Of a stretch of 64,000 nt of DNA, positions 27,170-35,145 are shown in pieces (position 1 is the stretch's first letter; the number at the start of each line of letters is the position of its first letter). Origin of the DNA: Novosphingobium aerophilum (GTDB lineage: Bacteria; Pseudomonadota; Alphaproteobacteria; Sphingomonadales; Sphingomonadaceae); NCBI RefSeq assembly GCF_014230305.1, contig NZ_JACLAU010000003.1, forward strand, positions 62,001 to 126,000. Reading direction: 5' to 3'. The position numbers and the translations under genes are program-made. The notes under the pieces are model-generated. The model was given only the letters and a program-made list of their open reading frames with translations. It was not told the origin of the DNA and did not search any database.

Positions 27170-28377
27170 CGGTCACACTCCCCGAATACCACGTCGATCG
27201 CGCCGAGGATGGCGGTCGCGTCGGGGAGCATGTGACCCTTGGACATGAAGTCCATCGCCTGGAGGTGGCTGAAGGCGGTCGGGCGGATCTTGCAGCGGTA
27301 CGGCTTGTTGCTACCGTCGCTGACCAGATAGACGCCGAATTCGCCCTTGGGGCTCTCGGTGGCGACATAAACCTCGCCGGCGGGCACGTGGAAGCCTTCG
27401 GTGTAGAGCTTGAAGTGATGGATCAGCGCTTCCATCGAACTCTTCATCTCGCCGCGCTTGGGCGGGACCACCTTGCGGTCGGTGCTGGCGACCGGACCTG
27501 ACGGCATCTCGGCCAGGCACTGGCGCATGATCCGGGCCGACTGGCGGACCTCCTCGACGCGCACCATCATCCGGTCATAGCAATCCGAATTGGTGCCCAC
27601 CGGAATCTCGAAGTCCATCCGGTCGTACACATCGTAGGGCTGGCTCTTGCGCAGGTCCCACGGAATGCCCGCGGCACGGATCATCGGGCCCGAAAAGCCC
27701 CAGGCCAGCGCATCCTCGCGGCTGACCAGAGCGATGTCGACGTTCCGCTGCTTGAAGATGCGGTTGTCGACCACCAGGCTCATTGCGTCCTCGAACAGCG
27801 GGAACAGCCGCTCGTCGATCCAGTTGCCCAGATCGACCAGCAGCTTTTCCGGCACGTCGCGGGCGACGCCGCCCGGGCGGTACCAGGCCGAATGCATCCG
27901 CGCGCCGCTGGCCCGCTCGAAGAAGTTCAGGCAGTCCTCGCGGATCTCGAACAGCAGCAGGTTCGGCGTCATCGCGCCGACGTCCATGACGTGCGAGCCG
28001 ATGTTGAGCATGTGGTTGCAGATGCGGGTCAGCTCGGCGAACAGCACGCGCAGGTACTGCCCGCGCAGCGGCACCTCGAGGTTGAGCAGCTTCTCCACCG
28101 CCAGGACGTAGCTGTACTCCATCGCCAGCGGCGAGCAGTAGTCGAGCCGGTCGAAGTACGGCAGCGCCTGCAGGTAGGTCTTGTGCTCGATCAGCTTTTC
28201 GGTGCCGCGGTGAAGCAGGCCGACGTGGGGATCGATCCGCTCGATGATCTCGCCGTCCAGCTCCATCACCATGCGCAGCACGCCGTGCGCCGCCGGGTGC
28301 TGGGGCCCGAAGTTGATCGTGTAGTTGGTGATGACCTCGTCGCCGGTGGTGGGCGACTGCTCGAGTTGCATGCTCAT
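27166..28377 (-). CDS. nuoD: NADH dehydrogenase I subunit D
   Basis: 49-kDa-type quinone-site subunit of complex I (403 residues). It carries [13 protein letters not shown] near the N-terminus, [12 protein letters not shown], and the C-terminal DVVFGECDR. It is separate from NuoC, unlike the fused E. coli protein. I chose the ATG at 28377 because the longer frame runs into a repeat element. Confidence 0.97.
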   Translation of the reverse strand: MSMQLEQSPTTGDEVITNYTINFGPQHPAAHGVLRMVMELDGEIIERIDPHVGLLHRGTEKLIEHKTYLQALPYFDRLDYCSPLAMEYSYVLAVEKLLNLEVPLRGQYLRVLFAELTRICNHMLNIGSHVMDVGAMTPNLLLFEIREDCLNFFERASGARMHSAWYRPGGVARDVPEKLLVDLGNWIDERLFPLFEDAMSLVVDNRIFKQRNVDIALVSREDALAWGFSGPMIRAAGIPWDLRKSQPYDVYDRMDFEIPVGTNSDCYDRMMVRVEEVRQSARIMRQCLAEMPSGPVASTDRKVVPPKRGEMKSSMEALIHHFKLYTEGFHVPAGEVYVATESPKGEFGVYLVSDGSNKPYRCKIRPTAFSHLQAMDFMSKGHMLPDATAILGAIDVVFGECDR

Positions 28378-28401
28378 CGGGACACACCCCGCATAACACA
28401 C

Positions 28402-28494
28402 CCGTCATCCCGGACTTGATCCGGGATCCATCGCGCCGAACGCGATGCTGGTGCCAGGGGAGAGATGGACCCTGAAACAAGTTCAGGGTGACGA
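28402..28494. repeat. Paired-hairpin intergenic repeat, family A variant (nuoC/nuoD gap)
   Basis: A perfect hairpin with stem ATCCCGGA (28407-28427) and an opposed hairpin at 28469-28489 with stem ACCCTGAA. The outer GTCAT and GTGAC ends match the family A copies, but the stems have changed on both sides, preserving pairing. Confidence 0.88.
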
Positions 28495-28517
28495 GGAAGG
28501 ATCAGGCTGGTCATGGG

Positions 28518-29402
28518 TCAGCTACCCTCCGGCGCGGGGCCAGCCCCGCCCTCATCGCCAGCCTTCCTGGCGCGCGGCTTGCGCGCGGGCCGGGCTTCGG
28601 TGGCATCGGGCGCCGCTGCGGCCGCGGCCTTGGTCGTCCGCGCGCGCTTGGGCTTGGCCGCCTCGGCATCGGCCTTTTCGCCGGCACCGGTGGCGGCGGG
28701 CGTATCGGTGGTCTTGGGCGTGTCCACCTTGGGCGCGCCGCCGGTGACCGGGGCGGTCGCGACAGGCGCGGGAGCCGGCGGCGGGGGTGCCGCCTTCTCG
28801 TCGCCCGGCAGCACGTAGTCGGCGCCTTCCCAAGGGCTCATGAAATCGAAGGTGCGCAGGTCCTGGGCCAGCTTGACCGGCTCATAGACGACGCGCTTGT
28901 CCTCTTCGGAATAGCGCAGTTCGACATAGCCGGTCAGCGGGAAGTCCTTGCGGAAGGGATGCCCCTCGAAGCCGTAGTCAGTGAGGATGCGGCGCAGGTC
29001 GGTGTTGCCCGAGAAGAGCACGCCGTACATGTCGAACACCTCGCGCTCGAGCCAGCCGGCATTCGGCCAGATCGTCGTCACGGTGGGCACCGGAGTGTTC
29101 TCGGCGGCGCGGACCTTCACGATCACCCGGTGATTCCGTGTGACCGACAACAGCATGTAGACCACTTCGAACCGCTCGGCGCGGGCGGGGTAATCGGCCC
29201 CGGCGATCTCCATCAGCTGCTGGTATTCGAACCGGTCGCGCAGCGTGGTCAGCACGGACACGATCGCCTCGCGCTGCACGTCGAGCACGGTCTCGCCGTA
29301 TTCCTCGCGCGCGGCGACAAGCTGGTCGCCGAGGGCGGCGGCCAGACGATCCAGCAGGCCGTCCTCGGCCGCGAACCGGGGGGCGGAATGAAGCACGGTC
29401 AT
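28518..29402 (-). CDS. nuoC: NADH dehydrogenase I subunit C with a long low-complexity tail
   Basis: 30-kDa subunit of complex I (294 residues). The conserved domain spans about residues 1-205 and includes [20 protein letters not shown] and [18 protein letters not shown]. The last 90 residues are an Ala/Pro/Lys/Arg-rich tail (for example [20 protein letters not shown]) that resembles histone-H1-like or linker sequence and has no counterpart in typical NuoC of about 200 residues. The ATG is at 29402. Confidence 0.95.
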   Translation of the reverse strand: MTVLHSAPRFAAEDGLLDRLAAALGDQLVAAREEYGETVLDVQREAIVSVLTTLRDRFEYQQLMEIAGADYPARAERFEVVYMLLSVTRNHRVIVKVRAAENTPVPTVTTIWPNAGWLEREVFDMYGVLFSGNTDLRRILTDYGFEGHPFRKDFPLTGYVELRYSEEDKRVVYEPVKLAQDLRTFDFMSPWEGADYVLPGDEKAAPPPPAPAPVATAPVTGGAPKVDTPKTTDTPAATGAGEKADAEAAKPKRARTTKAAAAAAPDATEARPARKPRARKAGDEGGAGPAPEGS

Positions 29403-29415
29403 CAGGACAAAACCC

Positions 29416-29482
29416 CCGTTCGTGTCGAGCGAAGTCGAGACACGTCAGCGCGGCGTGTCTCGACTTCGCTCGACACGAACGG
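29416..29482. repeat. Perfect 29-bp inverted repeat, family D (nuoB/nuoC gap)
   Basis: The arm at 29416-29444 and its exact reverse complement at 29454-29482 flank a 9-base loop. The arm is itself built of TCGA-rich submotifs (GTGTCGAGCGAAGTCGAGAC). It would form a very stable RNA hairpin between nuoB and nuoC. Confidence 0.95.
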
Positions 29483-29508
29483 CTGTGGGAAACTGGAAAA
29501 CAGGGAGA

Positions 29509-30066
29509 TCACCGCTCGATCGTCCCCACGCGGCGAATCTTCCGCTGCAACTGCATCACGCCATAGAGCAGCGCCTCGGCGGTCGGCGGGCAACCCGGGA
29601 CATAGATGTCCACCGGCACGATCCGGTCGCAGCCGCGCACGACGCTGTAGCTGTAGTGATAGTACCCACCGCCGTTGGCGCAGGACCCCATCGAGATGAC
29701 GTACTTCGGGTCCGACATCTGGTCATAGACCTTGCGCAGCGCCGGAGCCATCTTGTTGCACAGCGTGCCCGCGACGATCATCACGTCCGACTGGCGCGGC
29801 GAGGCGCGCGGGGCGACACCGAAGCGCTCCATGTCATAGCGCGGCATGTTGACGTGGATCATCTCCACGGCGCAGCAGGCCAGGCCGAAGGTCATCCACC
29901 ACAGCGAGCCGGTGCGGGCCCACTGGAACAGCTCCTCAGTGCTGGTGACAAGAAAGCCCTTGTCCGAGACCTCGCTGTTGAGGCCGTCGAAGAACGACTG
30001 GTCGGGTGGAACGATGGCCCCGGTGGAACCCGGGAAGGTGGCGGGAGCGGCAGTCATGTCGGTCAT
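29509..30066 (-). CDS. nuoB: NADH dehydrogenase I subunit B (cluster N2)
   Basis: Holds the last 4Fe-4S cluster N2 before quinone (185 residues). The ligands are the tandem cysteines in GLACCAVEM, then [10 protein letters not shown] and [14 protein letters not shown]. The ATG at 30066 overlaps the nuoA stop as ATGA; a TTG at 30072 gives the longer frame and is less likely. Confidence 0.97.
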   Translation of the reverse strand: MTDMTAAPATFPGSTGAIVPPDQSFFDGLNSEVSDKGFLVTSTEELFQWARTGSLWWMTFGLACCAVEMIHVNMPRYDMERFGVAPRASPRQSDVMIVAGTLCNKMAPALRKVYDQMSDPKYVISMGSCANGGGYYHYSYSVVRGCDRIVPVDIYVPGCPPTAEALLYGVMQLQRKIRRVGTIER

Positions 30067-30437
30067 TCCCAATCCAGAGCGCCCTTCTTCCAGGCGTAGA
30101 TGAACCCGATCACGAGCTCGAACAGGAACAGCATCATGGTCAGCCAGCCGGCCAGGCCCGTCTCCTTCAGGCTCACGGCCCAGGGGAACAGGAAGGCGGC
30201 TTCCAGGTCAAAGATGATGAACAGGATCGCGACCAGATAGAACCGCACGTCGAACTGGCTGCGCGGGTCCTCGAAGGCCGGGAAACCGCATTCGTACTCC
30301 GAGTTTTTCTCGGTGTTCGGGTTATGCGTCCCGGTGAGTCGCGACACCCCCATGGGGAGGAAAACGAAGGCTGCCGAGAGCGCGAGGGCGATGACCAGGA
30401 AGATCAGGATCGGCAGGTATTGGATCAGGTCGACCAA
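30063..30437 (-). CDS. nuoA: NADH dehydrogenase I subunit A
   Basis: First gene of the complex I operon (124 residues, three membrane helices). The loop [20 protein letters not shown] is the hallmark of the family. The start is a TTG at 30437 (product beginning with [12 protein letters not shown] after Met). The longer frame adds residues from the promoter region. It overlaps nuoB by four bases. Confidence 0.95.
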   Translation of the reverse strand: MVDLIQYLPILIFLVIALALSAAFVFLPMGVSRLTGTHNPNTEKNSEYECGFPAFEDPRSQFDVRFYLVAILFIIFDLEAAFLFPWAVSLKETGLAGWLTMMLFLFELVIGFIYAWKKGALDWE

Positions 30438-30470
30438 GGGGCTGACTCGTCTTGCTGAGCTATGGGGGCG

Positions 30471-30498
30471 CCCTAGTCCGCTGCCGCGTCCGGCGCAA
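30471..30498 (-). promoter_or_regulatory. Predicted nuo operon promoter
   Basis: On the minus strand, TTGCGC (30498-30493), a 16-base spacer and CTAGGG (30476-30471) lie about 35 bases before the nuoA start, which predicts a short leader. The same TTGCGC-N16-CTA layout precedes amtB. It is a plausible housekeeping-sigma promoter of sphingomonad type. Confidence 0.5.
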
Positions 30499-30666
30499 GT
30501 GCTGTGCGGCGCAATATGCACCCCTCATGCTGCAAACGTTGTGAGCCAGCAGGGGAGACCGGCCGAATCGTCGCACCGATCGCGCAATGTCGAACGATTC
30601 AAATACGTTCTTGTACGCAGGAGGCCCGGCCCTTGACCGGGCTGGCGCGACCTATGGGCCTGACGA

Positions 30667-31179
30667 TCAGGGCTGCCCGGCCCCCCACACGGCATCGGCG
30701 CGCACGAAACCCTGGTGCCCCGCGGCATCGAACTCGCACCACCCGTCGACACAGTCGCCGAGCCGGCCGGTCACGCCGGGCTGAAGCCGCCAGAGCAGCT
30801 TGGCTCCGGGCTCGCTGCCCGCGCGCATCTCGGCCAGCCAACCGGCCGGGGCCCCGTCCGGGGCGCGCACGATCGCGCCGCGTTCGCGCTTGAGGAAGCG
30901 GGCCAGCATCCACCCCCGCACCCCGTCGGGATCCTGGACCAGGCGCCAGCCCTCCATGACCCGCAGGACCTTCATCGGCAGGTGCTCACGGTGGTAACGC
31001 CAGGCGATGCGGTAATCCTCGCCCGGTCCGACCCGCAGGTTGGCTTCCCGGCCCCGCAGCGAGGCCCAGTAAGGCACCCCGGTGTCCTGGGCCCGCACCG
31101 GGGCACCGGTGAGCATTCCGGCCAGGCTGAGGGCAAGGGCAAGGACTATCAGCAAGTTGCGCGAGGGGGAGACGACCAT
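30667..31179 (-). CDS. Exported SH3-domain protein
   Basis: A 170-residue protein with a cleavable signal peptide (LLIVLALALSLAGMLTGAPVRAQ). Two bacterial SH3-like repeats follow: one at about residues 40-97 (REANLRVGPGEDYRIAWRYH, GWMLARFLKR) and a second at about 100-165 (WRLQPGVTGRLGDCVDGWCE). Such domains often bind peptidoglycan or act as periplasmic scaffolds. It is upstream of nuoA on the same strand but has 229 bases between, so it is probably a separate unit. Confidence 0.85.
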   Translation of the reverse strand: MVVSPSRNLLIVLALALSLAGMLTGAPVRAQDTGVPYWASLRGREANLRVGPGEDYRIAWRYHREHLPMKVLRVMEGWRLVQDPDGVRGWMLARFLKRERGAIVRAPDGAPAGWLAEMRAGSEPGAKLLWRLQPGVTGRLGDCVDGWCEFDAAGHQGFVRADAVWGAGQP

Positions 31180-31315
31180 TCGCGATCCCTTAGCCTGTCC
31201 CTTGCGCCACCTTCAAGGCGCCTGTGGCCCTTCGTCCTTCTCACGCCTCCTCCTCCGTCCCCGCTTGGCCAGGGGCCCCGCGCGGGCGATCATGGCGAGC
31301 GGTTGCGCCGGTCGC

Positions 31316-31343
31316 TTGCGCGACCCGGGGCTTGTGCCTAATC
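31316..31343 (+). promoter_or_regulatory. Predicted amtB promoter
   Basis: TTGCGC (31316-31321), a 16-base spacer and CTAATC (31338-31343) lie 50 bases before the amtB ATG. It mirrors the arrangement in front of nuoA. No sigma-54 or NtrC site was obvious. Confidence 0.45.
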
Positions 31344-31392
31344 CCCCGCGCGGAGGGTCGACCGGGAAACCCGGGACCTGGAGGGACAATCG

Positions 31393-32712
31393 ATGATCAC
31401 ACGGACCGCGCGGACCACCGCGGCCTCGCTCCTGCTGGCCGCAACCCTGGCGCCAAATGCCGCCCATGCGCAGGAAGGCGCGCTGGACATGGCCAATTCG
31501 GGAGATACGGCCTGGCTGCTGGTATCGGCCGCCTTCGTACTGCTGATGGCGGCGCCGGGGCTCACCCTGTTCTACGGCGGTCTGGTCCGGGCCAAGAACT
31601 TCCTGTCGGTCATGGTCCAGTGCGGAGCGATCGTGGCGATTGCCTCGATGCTGTGGATCATGGTCGGCTACACGCTCGCCTTCGGCCCGGTCACCAACGG
31701 CTGGCTCGGCGCCGGGACTGCCACGATGCTCAACAACCTTGGCAATGTTCGCGCCGGAACGCAGGTGCCGGAAAGCGCCTTTGCCCTGTTCCAGATGACC
31801 TTTGCGGCGATCACCCCGGCGCTGATGGTCGGAGCCTGGGTCGACCGCGCCCGGTTCGGCTGGGTCGTGGCCTTCGGCGCGCTCTGGGGGCTGGTGGTCT
31901 ATGCCCCGGTGGCGCACTGGATCTGGGGCGGCGGCTGGCTCGCCACCAAGCTGGGCGTGCTCGACTATGCCGGGGGCATCGTCGTCCACACCACGGCCGG
32001 CGTCTCGGCGCTGGTGGTCGCGGCGCTGATGGGACGCCGCACCGGCTTCCCCAAGACGCTGATGCTGCCGCACAGCCCTGCCCTGACCATGGCCGGCGCG
32101 GCCCTGCTGTGGATGGGCTGGTTCGGCTTCAACGGCGGTTCGGCGCTCGCGGCCAATGACGATGCCGCCGCAGCGATCATCAACACCCATGCCGGCGCCT
32201 GCGTCGCGGCTCTGGCGTGGATCCTGATCGAACGCTTCCACGTCGGCAAATCGACCTCGATCGGTTTCGCCACCGGGGCGATTGCCGGGCTGGCGACCGT
32301 CACGCCCGCGGCCGGGCTGATCTCGCCCGGCGCGGCCTTCGTGTTCGGAGCCGTTGCCGCCGTGGTCTGTTACCCGATGATCCATCTCATCAAGTTCCGC
32401 CTGCAGATCGACGATTCGCTGGACGTCTTCGCGGTCCACGGGGTGGGCGGGATGACCGGATCGCTGCTGCTTGCCCCCTTCCTGGCCCCCGCCCTGGGCG
32501 GAACCGGCTATGCCGGCCAGATGGGCATGGTCAGCCAGGGCGTGGCCCAGGCGGTCGGGGTCGGACTGGTCGCGGCCTTCTCAGCCGTGGCCACGGCGAT
32601 CCTCGCGCTGGGGCTCAACCTGTTCCTGCCGATGCGCGTCTCGGAAGACGCCGAGCGCGAGGGGCTCGACCTGTCGAGCCATGGCGAGCGCGCCTGGGAA
32701 ATGGTCGACTGA
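31393..32712 (+). CDS. amtB: Ammonium transporter
   Basis: Inner-membrane ammonium channel (439 residues) with a cleavable signal peptide (ending NAAHAQ) and 11 predicted helices. The twin pore histidines are in GGIVVHTTAGVSALVV and FAVHGVGGMTGSLL, and GLTLFYGGLVRAKN is the N-terminal family signature. The ATG follows a GAGGGAC ribosome site. No PII gene (glnK/glnB) is next to it, although amtB is usually paired with one. Confidence 0.96.
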   Translation: MITRTARTTAASLLLAATLAPNAAHAQEGALDMANSGDTAWLLVSAAFVLLMAAPGLTLFYGGLVRAKNFLSVMVQCGAIVAIASMLWIMVGYTLAFGPVTNGWLGAGTATMLNNLGNVRAGTQVPESAFALFQMTFAAITPALMVGAWVDRARFGWVVAFGALWGLVVYAPVAHWIWGGGWLATKLGVLDYAGGIVVHTTAGVSALVVAALMGRRTGFPKTLMLPHSPALTMAGAALLWMGWFGFNGGSALAANDDAAAAIINTHAGACVAALAWILIERFHVGKSTSIGFATGAIAGLATVTPAAGLISPGAAFVFGAVAAVVCYPMIHLIKFRLQIDDSLDVFAVHGVGGMTGSLLLAPFLAPALGGTGYAGQMGMVSQGVAQAVGVGLVAAFSAVATAILALGLNLFLPMRVSEDAEREGLDLSSHGERAWEMVD

Positions 32713-32735
32713 CCGGCGCACCGCGTCACGCACCG

Positions 32736-32775
32736 AAAAGGGGCGGGAGATACCAGGTCTCCCGCCCCTTTTTGC
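32736..32775. terminator. Bidirectional terminator between amtB and the winged-helix gene
   Basis: A perfect 15-bp stem (32736-32750 with 32758-32772) starts with AAAA and ends with a T run, with a 7-base loop. It serves amtB and, in the other direction, the convergent regulator gene. Confidence 0.9.
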
Positions 32776-32800
32776 GTCTCCGGCCTATTGCCGCGCGGGA

Positions 32801-33247
32801 TCAGGGTTCGAACCGGCCGTCCCTGGCCAGCATGCCGAAGAACTCGTGCATCTTGGCATAGCCGCTCTCGCTGATGCGGACGACCACGCGGCGCAGGTCC
32901 TTGCTGTCACTGGCGAGGCGAACCAGCCCTTCCCGCTCGAGCACACGCAACCAGCGCCAGGCGGTGGTATAGGGCACGCCCGAGGCGAGGCACACCGACT
33001 TGACCAGACTGACCCGGCCCTGACGCTCGGCGATGAACAGGTCGATCAGCATGTCCCAGCCGGGTTCGCCCAGCAGATGCGACGCCAGCACCTGGTTGCG
33101 GGCGCGGCGGGCCTCCCACACGCGGAGAGCGGCAAGGTCGATCGCCTGCTCCTGTTCGACCTCGGTCAACGGCCGGCGCGTCGAATAGCGTTCGATCACG
33201 CCGCAAAGGTCTTTGATCAGACTGGCGTCATGTTCCACATGCAGCAT
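32801..33247 (-). CDS. Winged-helix transcriptional regulator (MarR-like)
   Basis: A 148-residue DNA-binding protein. Helices at about residues 10-65 (TEVEQEQAIDLAALRVWEARR) look like a dimerisation part. A winged helix-turn-helix follows at about 75-140 (LVKSVCLASGVPYTTAWRWL, LEREGLVRLASDSKDLRRVV). No ligand site is recognisable. I chose the ATG at 33247, which has GGGGG five bases upstream; an in-frame ATG at 33259 is possible. It converges on amtB. An imperfect dyad in its own promoter region suggests autoregulation. Confidence 0.82.
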   Translation of the reverse strand: MLHVEHDASLIKDLCGVIERYSTRRPLTEVEQEQAIDLAALRVWEARRARNQVLASHLLGEPGWDMLIDLFIAERQGRVSLVKSVCLASGVPYTTAWRWLRVLEREGLVRLASDSKDLRRVVVRISESGYAKMHEFFGMLARDGRFEP

Positions 33248-33316
33248 TGCAACCCCCATAGGTCAAACAAGACCACGCGGTTTCCCGGCCGCGACGAGAC
33301 AGTTGTTAACCATCCC

Positions 33317-33355
33317 GTGAACAAGGTTTACCATTGTCCACGGGGTCTTTGTCAA
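33317..33355 (-). promoter_or_regulatory. Candidate promoter and operator of the winged-helix gene
   Basis: On the minus strand a perfect TTGACA (33355-33350) is followed, 8 bases on, by an imperfect 12-bp-arm dyad at 33341-33317 (GTGGACAATGGT facing GTGAACAAGGTT, 9 of 12 matching), which covers the -10 region. A dyad in this position would suit repression by a dimeric regulator. Confidence 0.4.
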
Positions 33356-33668
33356 TCGATCAGAATGACCGTATCCAATTTATTTTATTCGGATTTTTGG
33401 CGTAAATAACACCAGACGGGCGCCTCGTCCGGACCATGCCCGGGGCGCCTCGATCGCTGGATGGTCGCACCATCCCTCGCAGCGGCTGACCACCAGACAT
33501 GGCTGGGCCAACAGCGCTCGGGACGTTCGGAACCGTCACTTATAGCCCAATTGGGGCGCGACCTTCGCTTTTGTGATAAATCAGCTTTTACCTGCCGACA
33601 ACGATCAATCCCACCCGTCTCTGCGGGCAGGTCGTCGCAATTACGCGTATTGTTCCGCAACCGGCCAC

Positions 33669-33699
33669 GCCGGGGGCGCTCCGGGCCGGCGCCCCCGGC
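33669..33699 (-). terminator. GC-only hairpin after the nitronate-monooxygenase-like gene
   Basis: An 11-bp perfect stem (GCCGGGGGCGC and complement) begins five bases after the stop at 33704. No T run follows on the minus strand, so it may act as an mRNA 3' stabiliser or a Rho-assisted end. Confidence 0.5.
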
Positions 33700-33703
33700 C
33701 GGC

Positions 33704-35110
33704 TCAGTCGCCGGTCAGGATCCGATCGACCAGTTGCTTCACCGTGGGCGTGAAGTTGTTCGAATAGAACGGATCCTGCTTGAACCGATAAGCGGCATGG
33801 CCGGCAAACATCAGATTCTGGTCGATCTCACCGCCATGGGCGATGTCCTGCAGGGTCTTCTGGATACAAAAACTCCGCGGATCGGCGAGGCGGCCGGTGG
33901 TGTAGTCGTCGTGATCCTTCCACGACGAGAAGCCGCAGTGTGACAGGCAGCCCATGCAGTCCGACTGATCCTTGCGGATCTCCTCGCGCTCGGCCGGGGT
34001 GACGAAGACCAGCGTGTCGTCGGGGGTGCGCAACCCTTCGGTGAAGCCGGCGCCGAACCAGGCCCGCGCCCGATCCCGATCGGCGGGGGTAACCCAGAAG
34101 TTCTTGCCCTTCACCGCCACGTCGAGCTGCACGGTGTGCTCACCCGCGCTGACCTTGGAATAGGGAATCTGGCGCTCGGACCGCGCTTCCAGGTTGCGCA
34201 GGAACGGATTGCGCACGGCCGAGCTGTAGAACCCGGTGGGCGAGAAGCGGTGGAGCAGGACATCGCCCGGCTCCAGCGTGCGCAGGTGGTCCTTCCAGGC
34301 CTGCGGGATCGGGCTTTCCTCGGTCAGCAGCGGACGGGTGCCGAACTGGAAGGCGATCTGCCCCAGCTCGGGATTGTCGATCCAGTTGTCCCACTCGCGC
34401 AGGAACCAGACCCCGCCGGCCATGACGATCGGCACGCTGTCGGGCACGCCTTCGGCCCGCATCGTCTCGCGCAGGGCCTTGACCCGGGGATAGGGATCCT
34501 CGGGCTTGCGCGGGTCCTCGGCGTTGGACAGGCCGTTGTGCCCGCCCGCCAGCCACGGATCCTCGTAAACCACCGCGGCCATCAGGTCGGCCACCTTGTG
34601 GTAGGCCCGCTTCCACAACGCGCGGAAGGCCCGGCCCGAACTGACGATCGGCAGGTAGTTGACGTTGAACCGCGCCGCGATCTCGCTCAGCTTGTAGGGC
34701 ATCCCGGCGCCGCAGGTCACCCCTGTGACCAGGCCGCGGGTCTTTTCGAGCACGCCTTCCAGCACCTGCTGGGCACCGCCCATTTCCCACAGCACGTTGA
34801 TGTTGATCGCGCCTTTGCCGCTGGCGATGTCATAGGCCCGGCGGACCTGCTCGACCGCGCCGTCGATGGCATAGCGGATCAGCTCCTCGTGGCGTTCGCG
34901 GCGGGTCAGCGCATTGTAGACCTGCGGCACGATCTTGCCTTCGGCGTCGTAGCTGTCGGCATTGACCGCGCTGACCGTGCCGATGCCGCCGGCCGCCGCC
35001 CAGGCGCCCGAACTGGTGTGATTGGTCGCGGCCACGCCCTTGCCGCCCTCGACCAGCGGCCAGACTTCACGTCCGCCATAGAGAATCGGCTGTAGTCCCT
35101 TGAATGCCAT
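33704..35110 (-). CDS. Nitronate monooxygenase / 2-nitropropane dioxygenase family flavoprotein
   Basis: A 468-residue FMN-dependent TIM-barrel protein of the NMO/YrpB group. Recognisable parts are an N-terminal glycine-rich ATNHTSSGAWAAAGGIGTVS, VTCGAGMPYKLSEIA, and the phosphate-binding VMAGGVWFL region. A C-terminal extension beyond the barrel holds CMGCLSHCGF, three cysteines that might bind metal, which is not part of classical NMO. The ATG at 35110 begins MAFKGLQPILYGGREVWP; the longer frame is not convincing. Substrate unknown: many members are simply NAD(P)H-flavin oxidoreductases. Confidence 0.85.
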   Translation of the reverse strand: MAFKGLQPILYGGREVWPLVEGGKGVAATNHTSSGAWAAAGGIGTVSAVNADSYDAEGKIVPQVYNALTRRERHEELIRYAIDGAVEQVRRAYDIASGKGAININVLWEMGGAQQVLEGVLEKTRGLVTGVTCGAGMPYKLSEIAARFNVNYLPIVSSGRAFRALWKRAYHKVADLMAAVVYEDPWLAGGHNGLSNAEDPRKPEDPYPRVKALRETMRAEGVPDSVPIVMAGGVWFLREWDNWIDNPELGQIAFQFGTRPLLTEESPIPQAWKDHLRTLEPGDVLLHRFSPTGFYSSAVRNPFLRNLEARSERQIPYSKVSAGEHTVQLDVAVKGKNFWVTPADRDRARAWFGAGFTEGLRTPDDTLVFVTPAEREEIRKDQSDCMGCLSHCGFSSWKDHDDYTTGRLADPRSFCIQKTLQDIAHGGEIDQNLMFAGHAAYRFKQDPFYSNNFTPTVKQLVDRILTGD

Positions 35111-35145
35111 TGTGCCTTGTACTTCCCCGTCACCCACAAAAATCA

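Larger units (their letters stand above)
33248..33703. other. Gene-free stretch with two AT-richer patches
   Basis: No coding region with a credible start or composition was found. It holds the regulator's promoter and dyad (33317-33355), AT-rich patches around 33370-33410 and 33565-33600, two copies of GGGCGCCTCG about 25 bases apart, and the hairpin at 33669-33699. The lower GC suggests regulatory DNA or a decayed insertion. Confidence 0.5.

Noticed and set aside
19831-29482. Possible CRISPR array or insertion sequences between nuo genes
   Set aside because: The repeats are single palindromic elements of several families, not regularly spaced; no transposase or target duplication.
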